Shown: positions 16,924-26,430, numbered from the stretch's first letter. The stretch: DNA of 64,000 nt from Streptomyces sp. HUAS CB01 (GCF_030406905.1 NZ_CP129137.1:310001-374000); one strand, 5' to 3'. Notes: a model not told the origin generated them from the letters alone. Made by a program: numbers and translations.

Positions 16924-17466
16924 GTGACCTCTCTGCCGGAAGACCCGACGCGACTGATCAGAGAAGACGACCGCGACAGGGCCGTGCAGCGCCTCCAGGA
17001 CGCGTACGCCCAAGGTCACCTCTCGCACGAGGAGTTGGACGAGCGCCTTCACCGGTTGCTCACCGCCAGGACGCACGGCGAGCTCGTGTCGGCGCTGGAC
17101 CCGCTCCCGCAGGAGGATGCGGCCACCCCGTCCACGATCGCCGTCGCGGGCGGACGGATCCGGCGGCGCGGTGCATGGCGGGTGCCCCGGTTCCTCAAGG
17201 TCGAGTCCGCATACGGAAGGGTGCACCTGGACCTGTCCCGGGCGGTCATCGAGCATCCGGTGATCGACATCGAGTTGCACCTCGGCACCGGCAAGGCCAA
17301 GATCACGGTGCCTCGCGACGCGATCGTCGACGCCGAGGAGGTGCGAACCGGGTGGAAGGACACGCTCTACAGGACCCGGCGGCGCACCCGCCCCGGCGGG
17401 CCGAGGATCCGGATCTCCGGGACCATGGGGTTCGGACGCCTCGAGATCCGCCACGCGTGGCGCTGA
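16924..17466 (+). CDS. DUF1707 / LiaF-like C-terminal protein
   Basis: A 180-residue protein with an N-terminal DUF1707 (SHOCT-like) helix pair: LIREDDRDRAVQRLQDAYAQ, then HLSHEELDERLHRLLTARTHGEL (residues 11-53). A beta-rich C-terminal part, VHLDLSRAVIEHPVIDIELHLGTG, resembles the cell-wall-active/LiaF fold. Usually such proteins sense or respond to envelope stress, but this one has no transmembrane segment. The start is GTG 16924. It precedes htpX and pspAB on the same strand, so a common envelope-stress role is plausible, although the 165-base gap before htpX suggests a separate promoter. Confidence 0.85.
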   Translation: MTSLPEDPTRLIREDDRDRAVQRLQDAYAQGHLSHEELDERLHRLLTARTHGELVSALDPLPQEDAATPSTIAVAGGRIRRRGAWRVPRFLKVESAYGRVHLDLSRAVIEHPVIDIELHLGTGKAKITVPRDAIVDAEEVRTGWKDTLYRTRRRTRPGGPRIRISGTMGFGRLEIRHAWR

Positions 17467-17631
17467 CGGCGCGTCCGGCATCACGTGCCCGGGCATCGCC
17501 GTAACCACCGGTTCACGACGCCGGCCAAGATCCCGCCGCGCCGGCCTCGGCCCCCCTCGTCCGGCTCTGGGCGGCGGCGCATACTCGGTAGTGAGGGGTG
17601 GGGACGGAATTCCGCCTGGAGTGTGAGCCGG

Positions 17632-18546
17632 ATGCCACGGACCCGATCTTCTTCACGTTATGCGGCCGACCGGGGACTGACCACCCGCATGGTGACGACC
17701 ATGTTCCTGATCGGGCTGCTGTACGTCGTCCTCGTGGGCGTTCTGCTGGCCGTCCTCCGGGACTCCTGGCTCCTCGTCCTCGTGATCGCGGGCAGTCTGT
17801 TCGTCGCGCAGTTCTGGTTCAGCGACCGGATCGCCGCGTACAGCATGGGCGCCCGCGAGGTCACCCCCGAGCAGGCGCCCGAACTGCACGGAGCCGTGGA
17901 CCGCGTCTGCGCCCTCGCCGACATGCCCAAGCCCCGTGTGGCCGTCGCCGACAGTGACGTGCCGAACGCGTTCGCCACCGGACGCAACGAGAAGACGGCC
18001 CTCGTCTGCGCCACGACCGGACTCCTGCGCCGACTGGAGCCGGAGGAACTGGAGGGCGTGATCGCGCACGAGCTGTCGCACGTCGCCCACCGCGACGTCG
18101 TCGTGATGACCATCGCCTCCTTCCTCGGCGTGCTCGCGGGGATGATGGCCCGGGTGTGGCTCTACAGCGGACTCGGACGCAGCAGCCGCGACAGCAACAC
18201 CGCCATAGCGGTTCTGGTGATCCCGCTCGTGAGCGCCGTCGTCTATGTGATCAGCTTCCTGCTGACCCGGCTGCTGTCGCGCTACCGGGAGCTGTCCGCA
18301 GACCGTGCGGCCGCGCTCCTCACCGGTCGCCCGTCGGCACTCGCGTCGGCGCTCACCAAGGTGACCGGCCAGATGGCCAGGATCCCGACGCAGGACCTGC
18401 GCAAGGCGGAGCCGTTCAACGCCTTCTGGTTCGCCCCGGCCTTCTCCTCCAAGGAGAGCCTGGGCAGGCTGCTCTCCTCGCACCCGACGCTGGAGCAGCG
18501 CCTGGACCAGCTGGGCAGGATCTCCCTGCAACTGGGCCGCCCGTGA
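17632..18546 (+). CDS. htpX: HtpX-like membrane zinc metalloprotease
   Basis: A 304-residue M48 protease that degrades damaged membrane proteins. Two N-terminal transmembrane helices lie at about residues 21-63 and two more around 158-212. The zinc site HELSH is H146-E147-x2-H150, with the third ligand E220 in RYRELSADRAAA. ATG 17632 was preferred over the longer frame because MPRTRSSSRYAADRGLTTRM matches the usual Streptomyces leader. pspAB starts 49 bases downstream on the same strand; this htpX-pspAB pairing is typical in actinobacteria and ties the unit to phage-shock/envelope stress. Confidence 0.92.
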   Translation: MPRTRSSSRYAADRGLTTRMVTTMFLIGLLYVVLVGVLLAVLRDSWLLVLVIAGSLFVAQFWFSDRIAAYSMGAREVTPEQAPELHGAVDRVCALADMPKPRVAVADSDVPNAFATGRNEKTALVCATTGLLRRLEPEELEGVIAHELSHVAHRDVVVMTIASFLGVLAGMMARVWLYSGLGRSSRDSNTAIAVLVIPLVSAVVYVISFLLTRLLSRYRELSADRAAALLTGRPSALASALTKVTGQMARIPTQDLRKAEPFNAFWFAPAFSSKESLGRLLSSHPTLEQRLDQLGRISLQLGRP

Positions 18547-18595
18547 CCGGCTCGGCACCCTGCCGGGCCCGCACCCGAGGAACAGGACACTTCCC

Positions 18596-19213
18596 ATGGG
18601 ACTCCTCGACTCCATCCTCGGCCGCAGCAAGCCGGTACGGCCCGATCTCGACCGGCTCTTCGGGCTGCCCGTCGCGGCGATCACCCTCCAGGCGGGAGCG
18701 GGCCTCGTCCCGACCGGGTCGGGCTCGGTGTGCTTCGCCGGGGTCGAGGGAGGGGCCTTCGCGAGGATCCGCGAAGACGTGCGCGACCTCCTCGACGCCG
18801 ACACCGACCGGGGCGGTACACCGGTGGAGTTCACCGTCGACGCGTACGGATACACCTGGCTCCTGGCCCGGCACCCGGCCGACGACACGGCCTCGCTGGT
18901 CAACGACCTGCATGCCGTCAACACCCTCCTCCAGGAAGCAGGTTTCGGCCCGCACCTGCTGTGCTCGCTGGTCGGCTTCCACGACACCGCGGCGCGGCGC
19001 GTGCTGGCCCTGGTGTACCTGTACAAGCGCGGCACCTTCTATCCCTTCGCGCCCCTCCCCGGAACCGGTGAGAAGCGCGACAACGCCCTGGAGCTCCAGG
19101 TGCGGGCCCTGCTCACGGACGACCTGCCGATGGAGGAGGACCTGAGCCGGTGGTTCCCCCTCTGGGGCGCGCCCGGAATCGCCGCGCCGGAGGGGAGCGG
19201 CGGCAACGGTTGA
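18596..19213 (+). CDS. pspAB: PspA-associated protein PspAB
   Basis: A 205-residue soluble protein. MGLLDSILGRSKPVRPDLDRLFGLP is the family's N-terminus. GSVCFAGVEGGAFARIREDVRDLL, EFTVDAYGYTWLLARHP and VYLYKRGTFYPFAPLPG follow in the expected order. PspAB is named for its association with PspA-type stress proteins, and it often sits beside htpX, as here. The biochemical role is unknown. It probably forms a two-gene operon with htpX; no PspA gene is in the window. Confidence 0.88.
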   Translation: MGLLDSILGRSKPVRPDLDRLFGLPVAAITLQAGAGLVPTGSGSVCFAGVEGGAFARIREDVRDLLDADTDRGGTPVEFTVDAYGYTWLLARHPADDTASLVNDLHAVNTLLQEAGFGPHLLCSLVGFHDTAARRVLALVYLYKRGTFYPFAPLPGTGEKRDNALELQVRALLTDDLPMEEDLSRWFPLWGAPGIAAPEGSGGNG

Positions 19214-19437
19214 TCACGGGCGCGCGGCGGGGCGGGCGCTGCTCCGTCCCGCCGGCAGCGCTCGCACGGGAGAGCCGTGCCGCGCGGCGCGGACCGCGCG
19301 GCACAACCCCGAGAGGGCGTTTGCACGCCTATGGCAATCAGGACAAAATCGAAACGAAAGGGACTTGTGGCCTCCTGCGGAGGACCACGCGCCGCGCGCT
19401 GCGAGGCCGGCATTTCGCCGACGGAAGGTGGGCGGGC

Positions 19438-20793
19438 ATGCGGCACTACGATCTCGCGGTTCTGGGAATGGGCAGCGGCAACATGCTGCTCGACGACGAA
19501 CTCGCTCATCTGCGCACCGCCGTCGTGGAGCCCGACCGCTTCGGCGGGACCTGTCTCAACCGGGGCTGTATTCCGAGCAAGATGTTCGTCGTCACGGCAG
19601 ACGCGGTCGAGGGCGCGCGGGCCGCGGCGCGGCTCGGCGTCGACGCGACCGTCGGCCGGGTGGACTGGAAGACCGTCCGGGACCGGGTGTTCGGCCGCAT
19701 CGACCCGCTGCACGACAGCGCGCTGAACTACCGCAGGGAGCACGGCATCGACGTGTACACCGAGGAGGGACGCTTCGTCGCGCCGAAGGTGCTGCAGGTC
19801 GGAGCGGAGCAGCTCACCGCCGACACGTTCGTCGTCGCCGTCGGGTCACGGCCCCTGGTACCGGACATCCCCGGCCTCGACACGGTGCCCTTCCACACGT
19901 CGGACACCGTCATGCGGATCGACGAGGCGCCCGCGTCCATGGTCGTCATCGGGGGAGGCTTCATCGCGGCCGAGTTCAGCCATGTCCTCGGTTCGTTCGG
20001 CACCGACGTGACCATCGTGCAGCGCGGGCCGCGCCTGCTGACGTCGGAGGACGAGGCCGTGTCGGCGCGCTTCACCGAACTCGCCTCGCGTCGGCACCGC
20101 GTGCTCCTCGACACGGCGGTCGGCTCCGTCGCCGGGGATGCCGACGGCGTCGCGGTCACCGTGACCGGCCCGGACGGCGACCAGGTCCTGCGGGCGGCGA
20201 CGCTGCTGGTGTGCGTGGGCCGCCGCCCCAACACCGACCGGCTCGACGCCGCGGCCGGTGGGCTGGATCTCGACGAGCACGGCCACATCGCCGCCGACGA
20301 CGCCTACCGCACGTCGGTGCCGGGAGTCTGGGCCCTGGGCGACGTGGTCAACCACTTCCAGCTCAAGCACATGGCGAACGCCGAGTCACGGCTGGTGCGG
20401 CACAACATGGTCCATCCGCAGGACGTTCGCACACTGACCCACAAGGTCGCGCCGCACGCCGTGTTCACCAGTCCGCAGATCGCCGGCGTCGGGCTGACCG
20501 AGCAGGAGGCACGGCGTCGCGGGATCCCTTACCTGGTCAGTGTGCGCGACTACGCGGACACCGCGTACGGCTGGGCGCTGGAGGACACCACCAGCTTCGT
20601 GAAGGTCCTGGCCGATCCCCGGGAGCGGACGATCCTCGGTGCCCACCTCATCGGCCCTCAGGCCGCCACGCTCATCCAGCCCCTGATCCAGGCCATGGCC
20701 CTGGGGCAGACGGTGGACCAGGTCTCCCGGGAGGCGCTGTACATCCACCCCGCCCTCACCGAGGTTGTGGAACAGGCCCTGCTGGGGCTGTAG
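19438..20793 (+). CDS. mtr: Mycothione reductase
   Basis: A 451-residue FAD disulfide reductase that regenerates mycothiol from mycothione with NADPH. It has FAD-binding LAVLGMGSGNM, the redox disulfide GGTCLNRGCIPSK (C39, C44), the NADPH-binding MVVIGGGFIAAEF, WALGDVVNHFQLKHMANAE, and the catalytic H437-x4-E442 pair in IHPALTEVVEQ. The absence of the LPD/GSH features and the HFQLKHMANAE wording favour mycothione over glutathione or lipoamide. ATG 19438 follows GGAAGGTGGG; the longer frame upstream is spurious. It is monocistronic and converges with the subtilase gene across a terminator. Confidence 0.92.
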   Translation: MRHYDLAVLGMGSGNMLLDDELAHLRTAVVEPDRFGGTCLNRGCIPSKMFVVTADAVEGARAAARLGVDATVGRVDWKTVRDRVFGRIDPLHDSALNYRREHGIDVYTEEGRFVAPKVLQVGAEQLTADTFVVAVGSRPLVPDIPGLDTVPFHTSDTVMRIDEAPASMVVIGGGFIAAEFSHVLGSFGTDVTIVQRGPRLLTSEDEAVSARFTELASRRHRVLLDTAVGSVAGDADGVAVTVTGPDGDQVLRAATLLVCVGRRPNTDRLDAAAGGLDLDEHGHIAADDAYRTSVPGVWALGDVVNHFQLKHMANAESRLVRHNMVHPQDVRTLTHKVAPHAVFTSPQIAGVGLTEQEARRRGIPYLVSVRDYADTAYGWALEDTTSFVKVLADPRERTILGAHLIGPQAATLIQPLIQAMALGQTVDQVSREALYIHPALTEVVEQALLGL

Positions 20794-20882
20794 TCGGCGC
20801 CTGCGGGCGCGCCTCCGGGGCGGGCCGGCCGCGGTGGACTGCCGGCCCGGTGGAACCGGGCCCACCGCGCCGGCGCGGAACC

Positions 20883-20910
20883 GGGCGGGGCGACCGAGGC
20901 CGCCCCGCCC
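20883..20910. terminator. Terminator between mtr and the subtilase gene
   Basis: GGGCGGGGCG pairs perfectly with CGCCCCGCCC over an 8-base loop, 89 bases after the mtr stop and 25 bases after the convergent subtilase stop. It probably serves both genes. Confidence 0.65.
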
Positions 20911-20935
20911 GTCGTGTCGCCCCGTCAGGCGTCCG

Positions 20936-23900
20936 TCAACGCAGGCCGAAGGCCCGGGTGATGGTCTGGGAGACACTGTTGCCGGCACGGTCCCGGGCGG
21001 TGACCCGGAGGCTGACGAAGTCCGCGGACTTCGGCGCGCGCAGCCCCGTGCGCCATCCCGCACCGCGGCGGTCGAGTGCGGACCGCTGCCAGGTCGCCCC
21101 GTCGTCGTACGAGATCTCGACGGAGACCTTGTCCATGGCGGAGGCGGTACCGGGCAGGTGCGAGGCGGTCACCGTCAGCCCGGCGCGCCGGTCGGCCAGG
21201 CCGGCCCGGTCGGTGTCGACACCGTAGTCGAGCTGGATCAGCGGCAGGACCTCGGCCGCGTCGCTGCCGGTGGCCGCGGAGGTGAACCGCCACTCCGTGG
21301 TCGTGTGCGTCGAGTACGGATGCGTCCAGGCGGCCCGGTCGTTGTCGACCACCAGCCGGTAGGGCTGCCGCTCCGCGGCGAGCCCGGGTACCTGGAGCCG
21401 CTCGGCATTGCCCCAGTCGAGCGGCCGCTCCCCCTGGTAGAGCGTCATCGAGTTCCTCACGTCGAAGTTCCCGTGCGTCTCGCCGACATGACCGGCGCCG
21501 GAGTCGCCCCAGCCGGGCGCCGGGATGTACACGGTGTCGAGGTAGCGCACCGGCTGATAGCCGATCGGGCCCATCCGGGGCCGCTGGATGGGCCCGAACC
21601 AGTGGGCCCGGGCGGGCTTCCCGGCCGGGTAGCGCAGGACGCCGAGGGCGTGCTGCCCGGTCTCGGCGGGGATGAAGGCGTCCTCGAGCCAGGCGGCTTC
21701 GGCGGTGACCCAGTCGGTGCGCTCTCCCTGAGCGGGTGCGACGAGCTGGTTCCCGACGACCCAGCCCCGCCAGACGTCGGCGCGGAACTCGTTGGCCTTG
21801 CCGGGACGGTGGTTGCGGAAGGACACGTCCACCCGGCCGAGGCCGTCCGGTCTCACCCGCCACGTCGGGTCGGCGGGCACGGCACCGGACCAGTGGTGGA
21901 CCACGTCGTAGAGGTAGTCGGTGGTGGGCTGCGAGGTGACCTTCAGCGTGACCGCGCCGCGCCGGAGCGCGTCGATCAGGGCACCGCCCTGGTCGGCGTT
22001 GAGCGTCGCCACCGTGAGGGGTGCCGGGCTCTGCGGGCTCCAGGCGGTCTCGTCCCAGGGCTTGAGCCGGCCGCTGCCGTCGTTGACGACCAGGAGCATC
22101 CGCGCACCTGCCGCCGCGGCGGCATCGGCCTGCTCCCTGATCGCCACGGTGTCGCCGCGCCGTACGACCACGGCCTTGCCGCGCGCGTCGCGCAGGGCCC
22201 GCTCCCGGGCCGAACCCTCGCCCGCGAAGACCGCCCTGAGGGTCCGGGTACCGGCCGGCAGGGGATCGGCCGCGCGCTTGACCAGCAGGTCGTAGTTCGC
22301 CGAGGCCGTGCCGAGGGTCAGCGCGGGCTGTTCGAGGCGGAAGCGGGCGCCGAACTCGAACTCCCCGTTGGTGACCTTCCTGCCGGTCGGCAGCGCCCAC
22401 ATGCTGTCGTATGACTCGTCGGGCAGCATGGACGACTCGACCAGGCTGTCGCCGAAGGAGCGGTGGACGTCGAGTCGCGGGGCGACGGCGGTGGTCCGCC
22501 GCGGCACGTGCGCCAGGATCCGCCGGGTCTTCCGGCCGTCGAGGGTGACGGTGCGGTCCTGGTCCAGCCGGACGTCGTTGAAGGCGAGCAGCGCCATGCC
22601 GCGCGAGCGCGGCCCGTTCGCGCCCCGGACGTCGGCGGTCAGCCATCCGCTGTAGGTGCCGACGGGGAGCCGCGCGGTGCCGGTGCCGGACGCGTCGAGG
22701 TCCATCACCGTGAAGAGGCCGGCGGCGGTGAGGAGGACCCGGCCCGCCAGCGGCTTGCCCGAGCGGTCCTTGGCGACGACGGTCAGGGTCTGCCGCTGAC
22801 CTTCCTTCGCGGTCCCGATCAGCGTCCGGGTCCGGACCTTTCCGGTGCCGTCCGTCCCGGTGACCATGCCGCTCACCGTCCGGTCGGCCGGGAGCCGGTC
22901 CAGGTCGGCGGTCAGGGTGACCGAGGCGGTGCCGTGTGCGGGCACGGTGACCCGGTCCGCGGAGAGGGCGAACAGCCCGGGCGGGACGTCCGCGTCGATG
23001 GCCAGGTCCAGGTCGACCGGGGTGTCCCCGGTGTTGGTGTACATCACCTTCCGCACGTCGGTCTCCCCCGGCTCATGGGGCCAGGAGTGGAAACCGGAGG
23101 AGACGCCGGCGGTCGCGAAGACCGAAGCGCGCACGGCCGCCAGGGCGTCGAGCCGCCCGGCACCCGCCTGGTACGGGGTGTACGACGGCGTGGCCTTGGC
23201 GCTGCTGACCAGTGCCTCCTTCAACTGCGTACCGGTCCAGTCGGGGTGCCTGGCGGCGAGCAGCGCGGCGGCGCCGGCGACGTGCGGTGTCGCCATCGAC
23301 GTACCGCTCATCGTGGTGTAGTGACCCGAGCCGCCCCGACGGTGACGGGAGCGGGCCGCGAGGATGTCGACCCCGGGTGCGGTGATCTCGGGCTTCAGCC
23401 CACCGTCGCCGTCACGCGGGCCCTGGCTGGAGAACTCGGCGAGCCGGTCCTCGGAGTCGACGGCTCCGACGGTCAGCGCGGCGTCCGCCGCGCCCGGGCT
23501 GCTGATGGACTGCGGGCCGCCGTTGCCCGCCGCGATCACGAACAGCGCGCCGGTCTCGCGGCTGAGCCGGTTGACCGCCTGGCTCATGGGGTCCGTGCCG
23601 TCGCCGCTGCCGCCCAGGCTCATGCTGACGATCCTGGCCTTCTGGTCGCGGGCCGCCCATTCCATGCCCGCGATGATCCAGGACGCCTCTCCCCCGCCGT
23701 CGGCGTCGAGGACCTTGCCGACGGACATCCGGGCACCGGCGGCGACGCCTCGCTCCTTGCCGTCGGAGGCGCTGCCGGTGCCGGCGACGGTGGAGGCCAC
23801 GTGGGTGCCGTGCCCGTGGTGGTCGGTCATCTCCGGCTCGTACGGGACGAAGCTGGCGGTCGCGTCGACCTGCCCGGCGAGATCCGGGTGTTCGGAGTCC

Positions 23901-24631
23901 AGGCCGGTGTCGAGCACCGCCACCTTCACGCCCTTGCCGGTGTTGCCCTCGGCCCAGACCTGCGGGGCACCGATCTGGGCGGTCGAGTCGGCCAGGTTGG
24001 CCCTCACTCTGCCGTCCAGCCAGACCTTGGCGACTCCGCCCGCGAAGGCGGGCTCGGCCGACCGGACGGCCGCGGCGGCACCGCCGGTGAGCGCGGACCA
24101 GAACGCCGGTGCCTGCGTGCGCTTCTGCGCGAGGGCCGCGCCCTGGATGCTGTCCAGCCGGCGGACGACCGTCGAGCCCGCGACCTTCGGCCGGCTGCGG
24201 GATCCGGCGGCGGCGTCGGTGTAGCTCACGATGAGCGGCAGCTCGGCGGAGTGCGCGTCGTCGTAGCCGTCGGCGATCAGCCGGGTCACGTTGAACAGCT
24301 GTCTGTCCAGTTTGCCGGAGCTCACGTACGGCAGGACGGAGTCCGGATAGACGTACGTCGAGCCGTCGATGACGGCGCGGTGGAAACCGGTGGTGGTGCC
24401 GTTCGCGCCTTCGAAGGAGCGTACGGCCGTGCCGTCGGCCGCGGTGCCGAGCGTGACCTTGTCACCGGTGATCAGGGTGACGGTGTGCGTGCCGGCGTCT
24501 CCGTGCGGCCCTGACGGGGCAGCGGCCGGTGGGACCGGCCCGGCCGGGTTCCCGGGGGAAGCGGCGGCCGGCAGGACGCCCAGGGTCAGGGCGGCGACCG
24601 CGGCCAGCGCGATCGGTCCTGACCTGGACAT
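20936..24631 (-). CDS. Secreted subtilisin-family (S8) serine peptidase
   Basis: A 1231-residue exported protease. The signal peptide MSRSGPIALAAVAALTLG and beyond ends near AAASPGN. A pro-region follows, and the subtilase domain starts near residue 225. The triad is D241 (AVLDTGLDSEHPDL), H274 (HGHGTHVAS) and S445 (SGTSMATPHVAG), with N370 as oxyanion residue. An 700-residue C-terminal extension contains a PA-like insert and beta-sandwich domains, typical of large actinobacterial extracellular proteases. ATG 24631 has a poor ribosome site; an in-frame TTG at 24646 close to GGGGG could be the true start. It is monocistronic, and its role is probably digestion of external protein. Confidence 0.93.
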   Translation of the reverse strand: MSRSGPIALAAVAALTLGVLPAAASPGNPAGPVPPAAAPSGPHGDAGTHTVTLITGDKVTLGTAADGTAVRSFEGANGTTTGFHRAVIDGSTYVYPDSVLPYVSSGKLDRQLFNVTRLIADGYDDAHSAELPLIVSYTDAAAGSRSRPKVAGSTVVRRLDSIQGAALAQKRTQAPAFWSALTGGAAAAVRSAEPAFAGGVAKVWLDGRVRANLADSTAQIGAPQVWAEGNTGKGVKVAVLDTGLDSEHPDLAGQVDATASFVPYEPEMTDHHGHGTHVASTVAGTGSASDGKERGVAAGARMSVGKVLDADGGGEASWIIAGMEWAARDQKARIVSMSLGGSGDGTDPMSQAVNRLSRETGALFVIAAGNGGPQSISSPGAADAALTVGAVDSEDRLAEFSSQGPRDGDGGLKPEITAPGVDILAARSRHRRGGSGHYTTMSGTSMATPHVAGAAALLAARHPDWTGTQLKEALVSSAKATPSYTPYQAGAGRLDALAAVRASVFATAGVSSGFHSWPHEPGETDVRKVMYTNTGDTPVDLDLAIDADVPPGLFALSADRVTVPAHGTASVTLTADLDRLPADRTVSGMVTGTDGTGKVRTRTLIGTAKEGQRQTLTVVAKDRSGKPLAGRVLLTAAGLFTVMDLDASGTGTARLPVGTYSGWLTADVRGANGPRSRGMALLAFNDVRLDQDRTVTLDGRKTRRILAHVPRRTTAVAPRLDVHRSFGDSLVESSMLPDESYDSMWALPTGRKVTNGEFEFGARFRLEQPALTLGTASANYDLLVKRAADPLPAGTRTLRAVFAGEGSARERALRDARGKAVVVRRGDTVAIREQADAAAAAGARMLLVVNDGSGRLKPWDETAWSPQSPAPLTVATLNADQGGALIDALRRGAVTLKVTSQPTTDYLYDVVHHWSGAVPADPTWRVRPDGLGRVDVSFRNHRPGKANEFRADVWRGWVVGNQLVAPAQGERTDWVTAEAAWLEDAFIPAETGQHALGVLRYPAGKPARAHWFGPIQRPRMGPIGYQPVRYLDTVYIPAPGWGDSGAGHVGETHGNFDVRNSMTLYQGERPLDWGNAERLQVPGLAAERQPYRLVVDNDRAAWTHPYSTHTTTEWRFTSAATGSDAAEVLPLIQLDYGVDTDRAGLADRRAGLTVTASHLPGTASAMDKVSVEISYDDGATWQRSALDRRGAGWRTGLRAPKSADFVSLRVTARDRAGNSVSQTITRAFGLR

Positions 24632-24856
24632 GGCAACAGCGGGCAAAGAGGACCCCCAGAGGGCGAGGAGGGACGAGGGACGTCCTGGATGATCGAGGGC
24701 GACTCCGGCCTCGCACAATGGATTCGGCTGGCGCTCCCGCGCCATGGCGCAGGTTCGCCACGCGGCACACCGCCCGTCCCCGGCCGGACGGCCGGGGGAC
24801 GCGAGGCGCCCGGCGGGGCAGCCGCGGGATCGGCCACCGCCCCGGGCGGACCGCGC

Positions 24857-25303
24857 TCAGGCCGGGTCGCTCCCCCGGCCACCTCCCGCTCCCGCCTCGT
24901 CCCCTCGCCGCGACGCGAGGACGATGAGGACGCCGGAGACCGCGCCCACGAAATAGGGAGAAGGCACGAGCAGGACGCCGCCGACGCAGCACCAGACCGC
25001 CAGGCCCCAGCCGATCCCGGCGGGCACCGCCACCCCGCGTCCGGCGAGGTGCCAGGTCAGGAGGCCGAGCAGGACCAGCGGCACGGCGAAGCTTCCCGGC
25101 CCGGCCCAGAAGGTCAGCTGGTTCTCCAGAGACTCCTCCGACGCGGCGCCGCCGTCCGCGAGCGGTACCGCCGCCCACAGGCCGCGTTCCGCCCAGTCGG
25201 CGACGGCCTCCCGCGCCATGACGGCCAGCAGCAGCAGATGGCCTGCTCCCAGCCCGAGCATGATGCCGCTCGCCCACCGTACGAGTCGCCTGCGTGTGTC
25301 CAT
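24857..25303 (-). CDS. DUF6463 family membrane protein
   Basis: A 148-residue integral membrane protein with four hydrophobic helices: IMLGLGAGHLLLLAVM (about 14-30), FAVPLVLLGLLTWHLAG, IGWGLAVWCCVGGVLLVP and FVGAVSGVLIVLAS. It matches the DUF6463 layout, whose function is unknown. ATG 25303 gives MDTRRRLVRWASG; the longer frame reads through the operator palindromes and is unlikely. It is divergent from a TetR gene, and two palindromes lie between them, so it is probably the main target of that repressor. Confidence 0.82.
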   Translation of the reverse strand: MDTRRRLVRWASGIMLGLGAGHLLLLAVMAREAVADWAERGLWAAVPLADGGAASEESLENQLTFWAGPGSFAVPLVLLGLLTWHLAGRGVAVPAGIGWGLAVWCCVGGVLLVPSPYFVGAVSGVLIVLASRRGDEAGAGGGRGSDPA

Positions 25304-25325
25304 CGTCAGCCCCGTCCCCCTCGTT

Positions 25326-25343
25326 GTGTACGCACCCGTACAT
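25326..25343. promoter_or_regulatory. TetR operator, second site
   Basis: GTGTACGCACCCGTACAT shares both half sites (TGTACG and CGTACA) with the perfect palindrome 23 bases away, but its centre is not symmetric. The two sites together suggest two dimers binding the divergent promoters. Confidence 0.7.
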
Positions 25344-25348
25344 TCGAT

Positions 25349-25366
25349 GTGTACGGTACCGTACAC
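25349..25366. promoter_or_regulatory. TetR operator, perfect palindrome
   Basis: GTGTACGGTACCGTACAC is an 18-base perfect palindrome, midway between the DUF6463 gene and the divergent TetR gene, 39 bases upstream of the TetR start codon. Length and position are typical for a TetR autorepressor. Confidence 0.82.
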
Positions 25367-25404
25367 CTCTCTCGACACGACGTTCACCGGGAACAGGTGA
25401 TCAG

Positions 25405-25962
25405 ATGCCTCCCTCCGCGCGGACTCCCCGAAGCCGCTGGATCGAAGCGGGACTTGACGCCCTGGCCCGCGGCGGACCGGACGCCGTCCGGGTGGAGGCC
25501 CTGGCCGCCGAGCTGGGCGTGACGAAGGGCGGCTTCTACGGCTACTTCGACGGCCGTCCCGCGTTGCTCGACGAGATGCTCGACGAGTGGGAGCTCCGTT
25601 GCACCCGGGACATCCTCGACCAGGTCGAGTCCGAGGGCGGCGGCCCCGCGGAGAGGATCCGGCGCGCCGGTGAGCTGACCTTCGCCGACGACCTGCACCG
25701 CGTCGATCTCGCGGTCCGCGAGTGGGCCCGCCACGACCCGTCGGTCGCGACGCGGCTGCGCCGGATCGACAACGCCCGGATGGAGTTCCTCCGTGCGATG
25801 TTCGGCAGTTTCCTCGCGGACCCCGACGAGGTCGAGGCGCGCAGCACCCTCGTCTTCACGCTCGCGATCGGACGCCACTTCATCGCCGCTGACCACCCTG
25901 GACGCACCACGCGTGAGGCCGTCCGTCTCGCGGGCGAACTCCTCCTGCGGCCAGGGCCGTGA
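25405..25962 (+). CDS. TetR-family transcriptional regulator
   Basis: A 185-residue repressor. The N-terminal helix-turn-helix is WIEAGLDALARGGPDAVRVEALAAELGVTKGGFYGYFDGRPALLD (residues 11-56), with the YGYF signature at the recognition helix. The C-terminal ligand domain includes RAMFGSFLADPDEVEARSTL. ATG 25405 has an AGGTGA ribosome site. It is divergent from the DUF6463 gene, with two palindromes of half site TGTACG between them. Both genes are probably repressed together and relieved by an unidentified ligand. Confidence 0.92.
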   Translation: MPPSARTPRSRWIEAGLDALARGGPDAVRVEALAAELGVTKGGFYGYFDGRPALLDEMLDEWELRCTRDILDQVESEGGGPAERIRRAGELTFADDLHRVDLAVREWARHDPSVATRLRRIDNARMEFLRAMFGSFLADPDEVEARSTLVFTLAIGRHFIAADHPGRTTREAVRLAGELLLRPGP

Positions 25963-26010
25963 AGTCGCCCGCTCCCCCGCCGGATTCCGCGTGCGACCGC
26001 CACGGTGTGC

Positions 26011-26430
26011 TCACCGGCGTCGAGTGCGTCGGCCGGCCCGCAGCGGCGACGGCTCCCAGAGCAGGCGTGTCCCGCTGACTCGGGCGACGGCCCGCAGATG
26101 GGGTCCCGTGTTGCCGATGTAGCAGACCGGACGGTCCGCCCGCGGCCAGGCGTAGGCCGGGACACCCTCGTCCGGCAGCCGTTCGTTGACGGCACGCCAC
26201 CAGGGGCTGCCCGGCGGGCCGGAGGTCTCCGGGCCAGCACGCCGCGGGCGAGCGACCAGCGCAGGAAACTCGGCTCGGCGCGGCCGTAGCGGCGGCGGGG
26301 GCCCGTGGCGTGCCGGTAGAAATCCCGCGCAAGCGCGTAGCGTCCGGCCGGATCGTCCCGTACGCGCGCGACCTCTTGCTCCGCGCGCGTGGCCGCGTCG
26401 GCCACGGCTGCTCGTTCGGCTCGTCGTCAT
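26011..26430 (-). pseudogene. Broken unidentified gene next to the IS110 element
   Basis: ATG 26430 begins a short frame. In a second frame, EQEVARVRDDPAGRYALARD and FYRHATGPRRRYGRAEPSFL read as genuine protein, and in a third PGSPWWRAVNERLPDEGVPAY, then CYIGNTGPHLRAVARVSGTRL, run to a stop at 26011. At least two frameshifts separate these pieces, so no intact product is possible. I do not recognise the family. The IS110 right end lies within 50 bases upstream, so loss of the promoter and drift of the reading frame may be connected. Confidence 0.55.

Noticed and set aside
19150..19437. N-terminal extension of mycothione reductase
   Set aside because: The extension is Arg/Gly-rich and lacks the FAD-binding start, which begins at ATG 19438 behind a good ribosome site.
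20925..22646. Large alternative frames antisense to or shifted within the subtilase gene
   Set aside because: The S8 protease has signal peptide, triad and normal length; the others are shadows.
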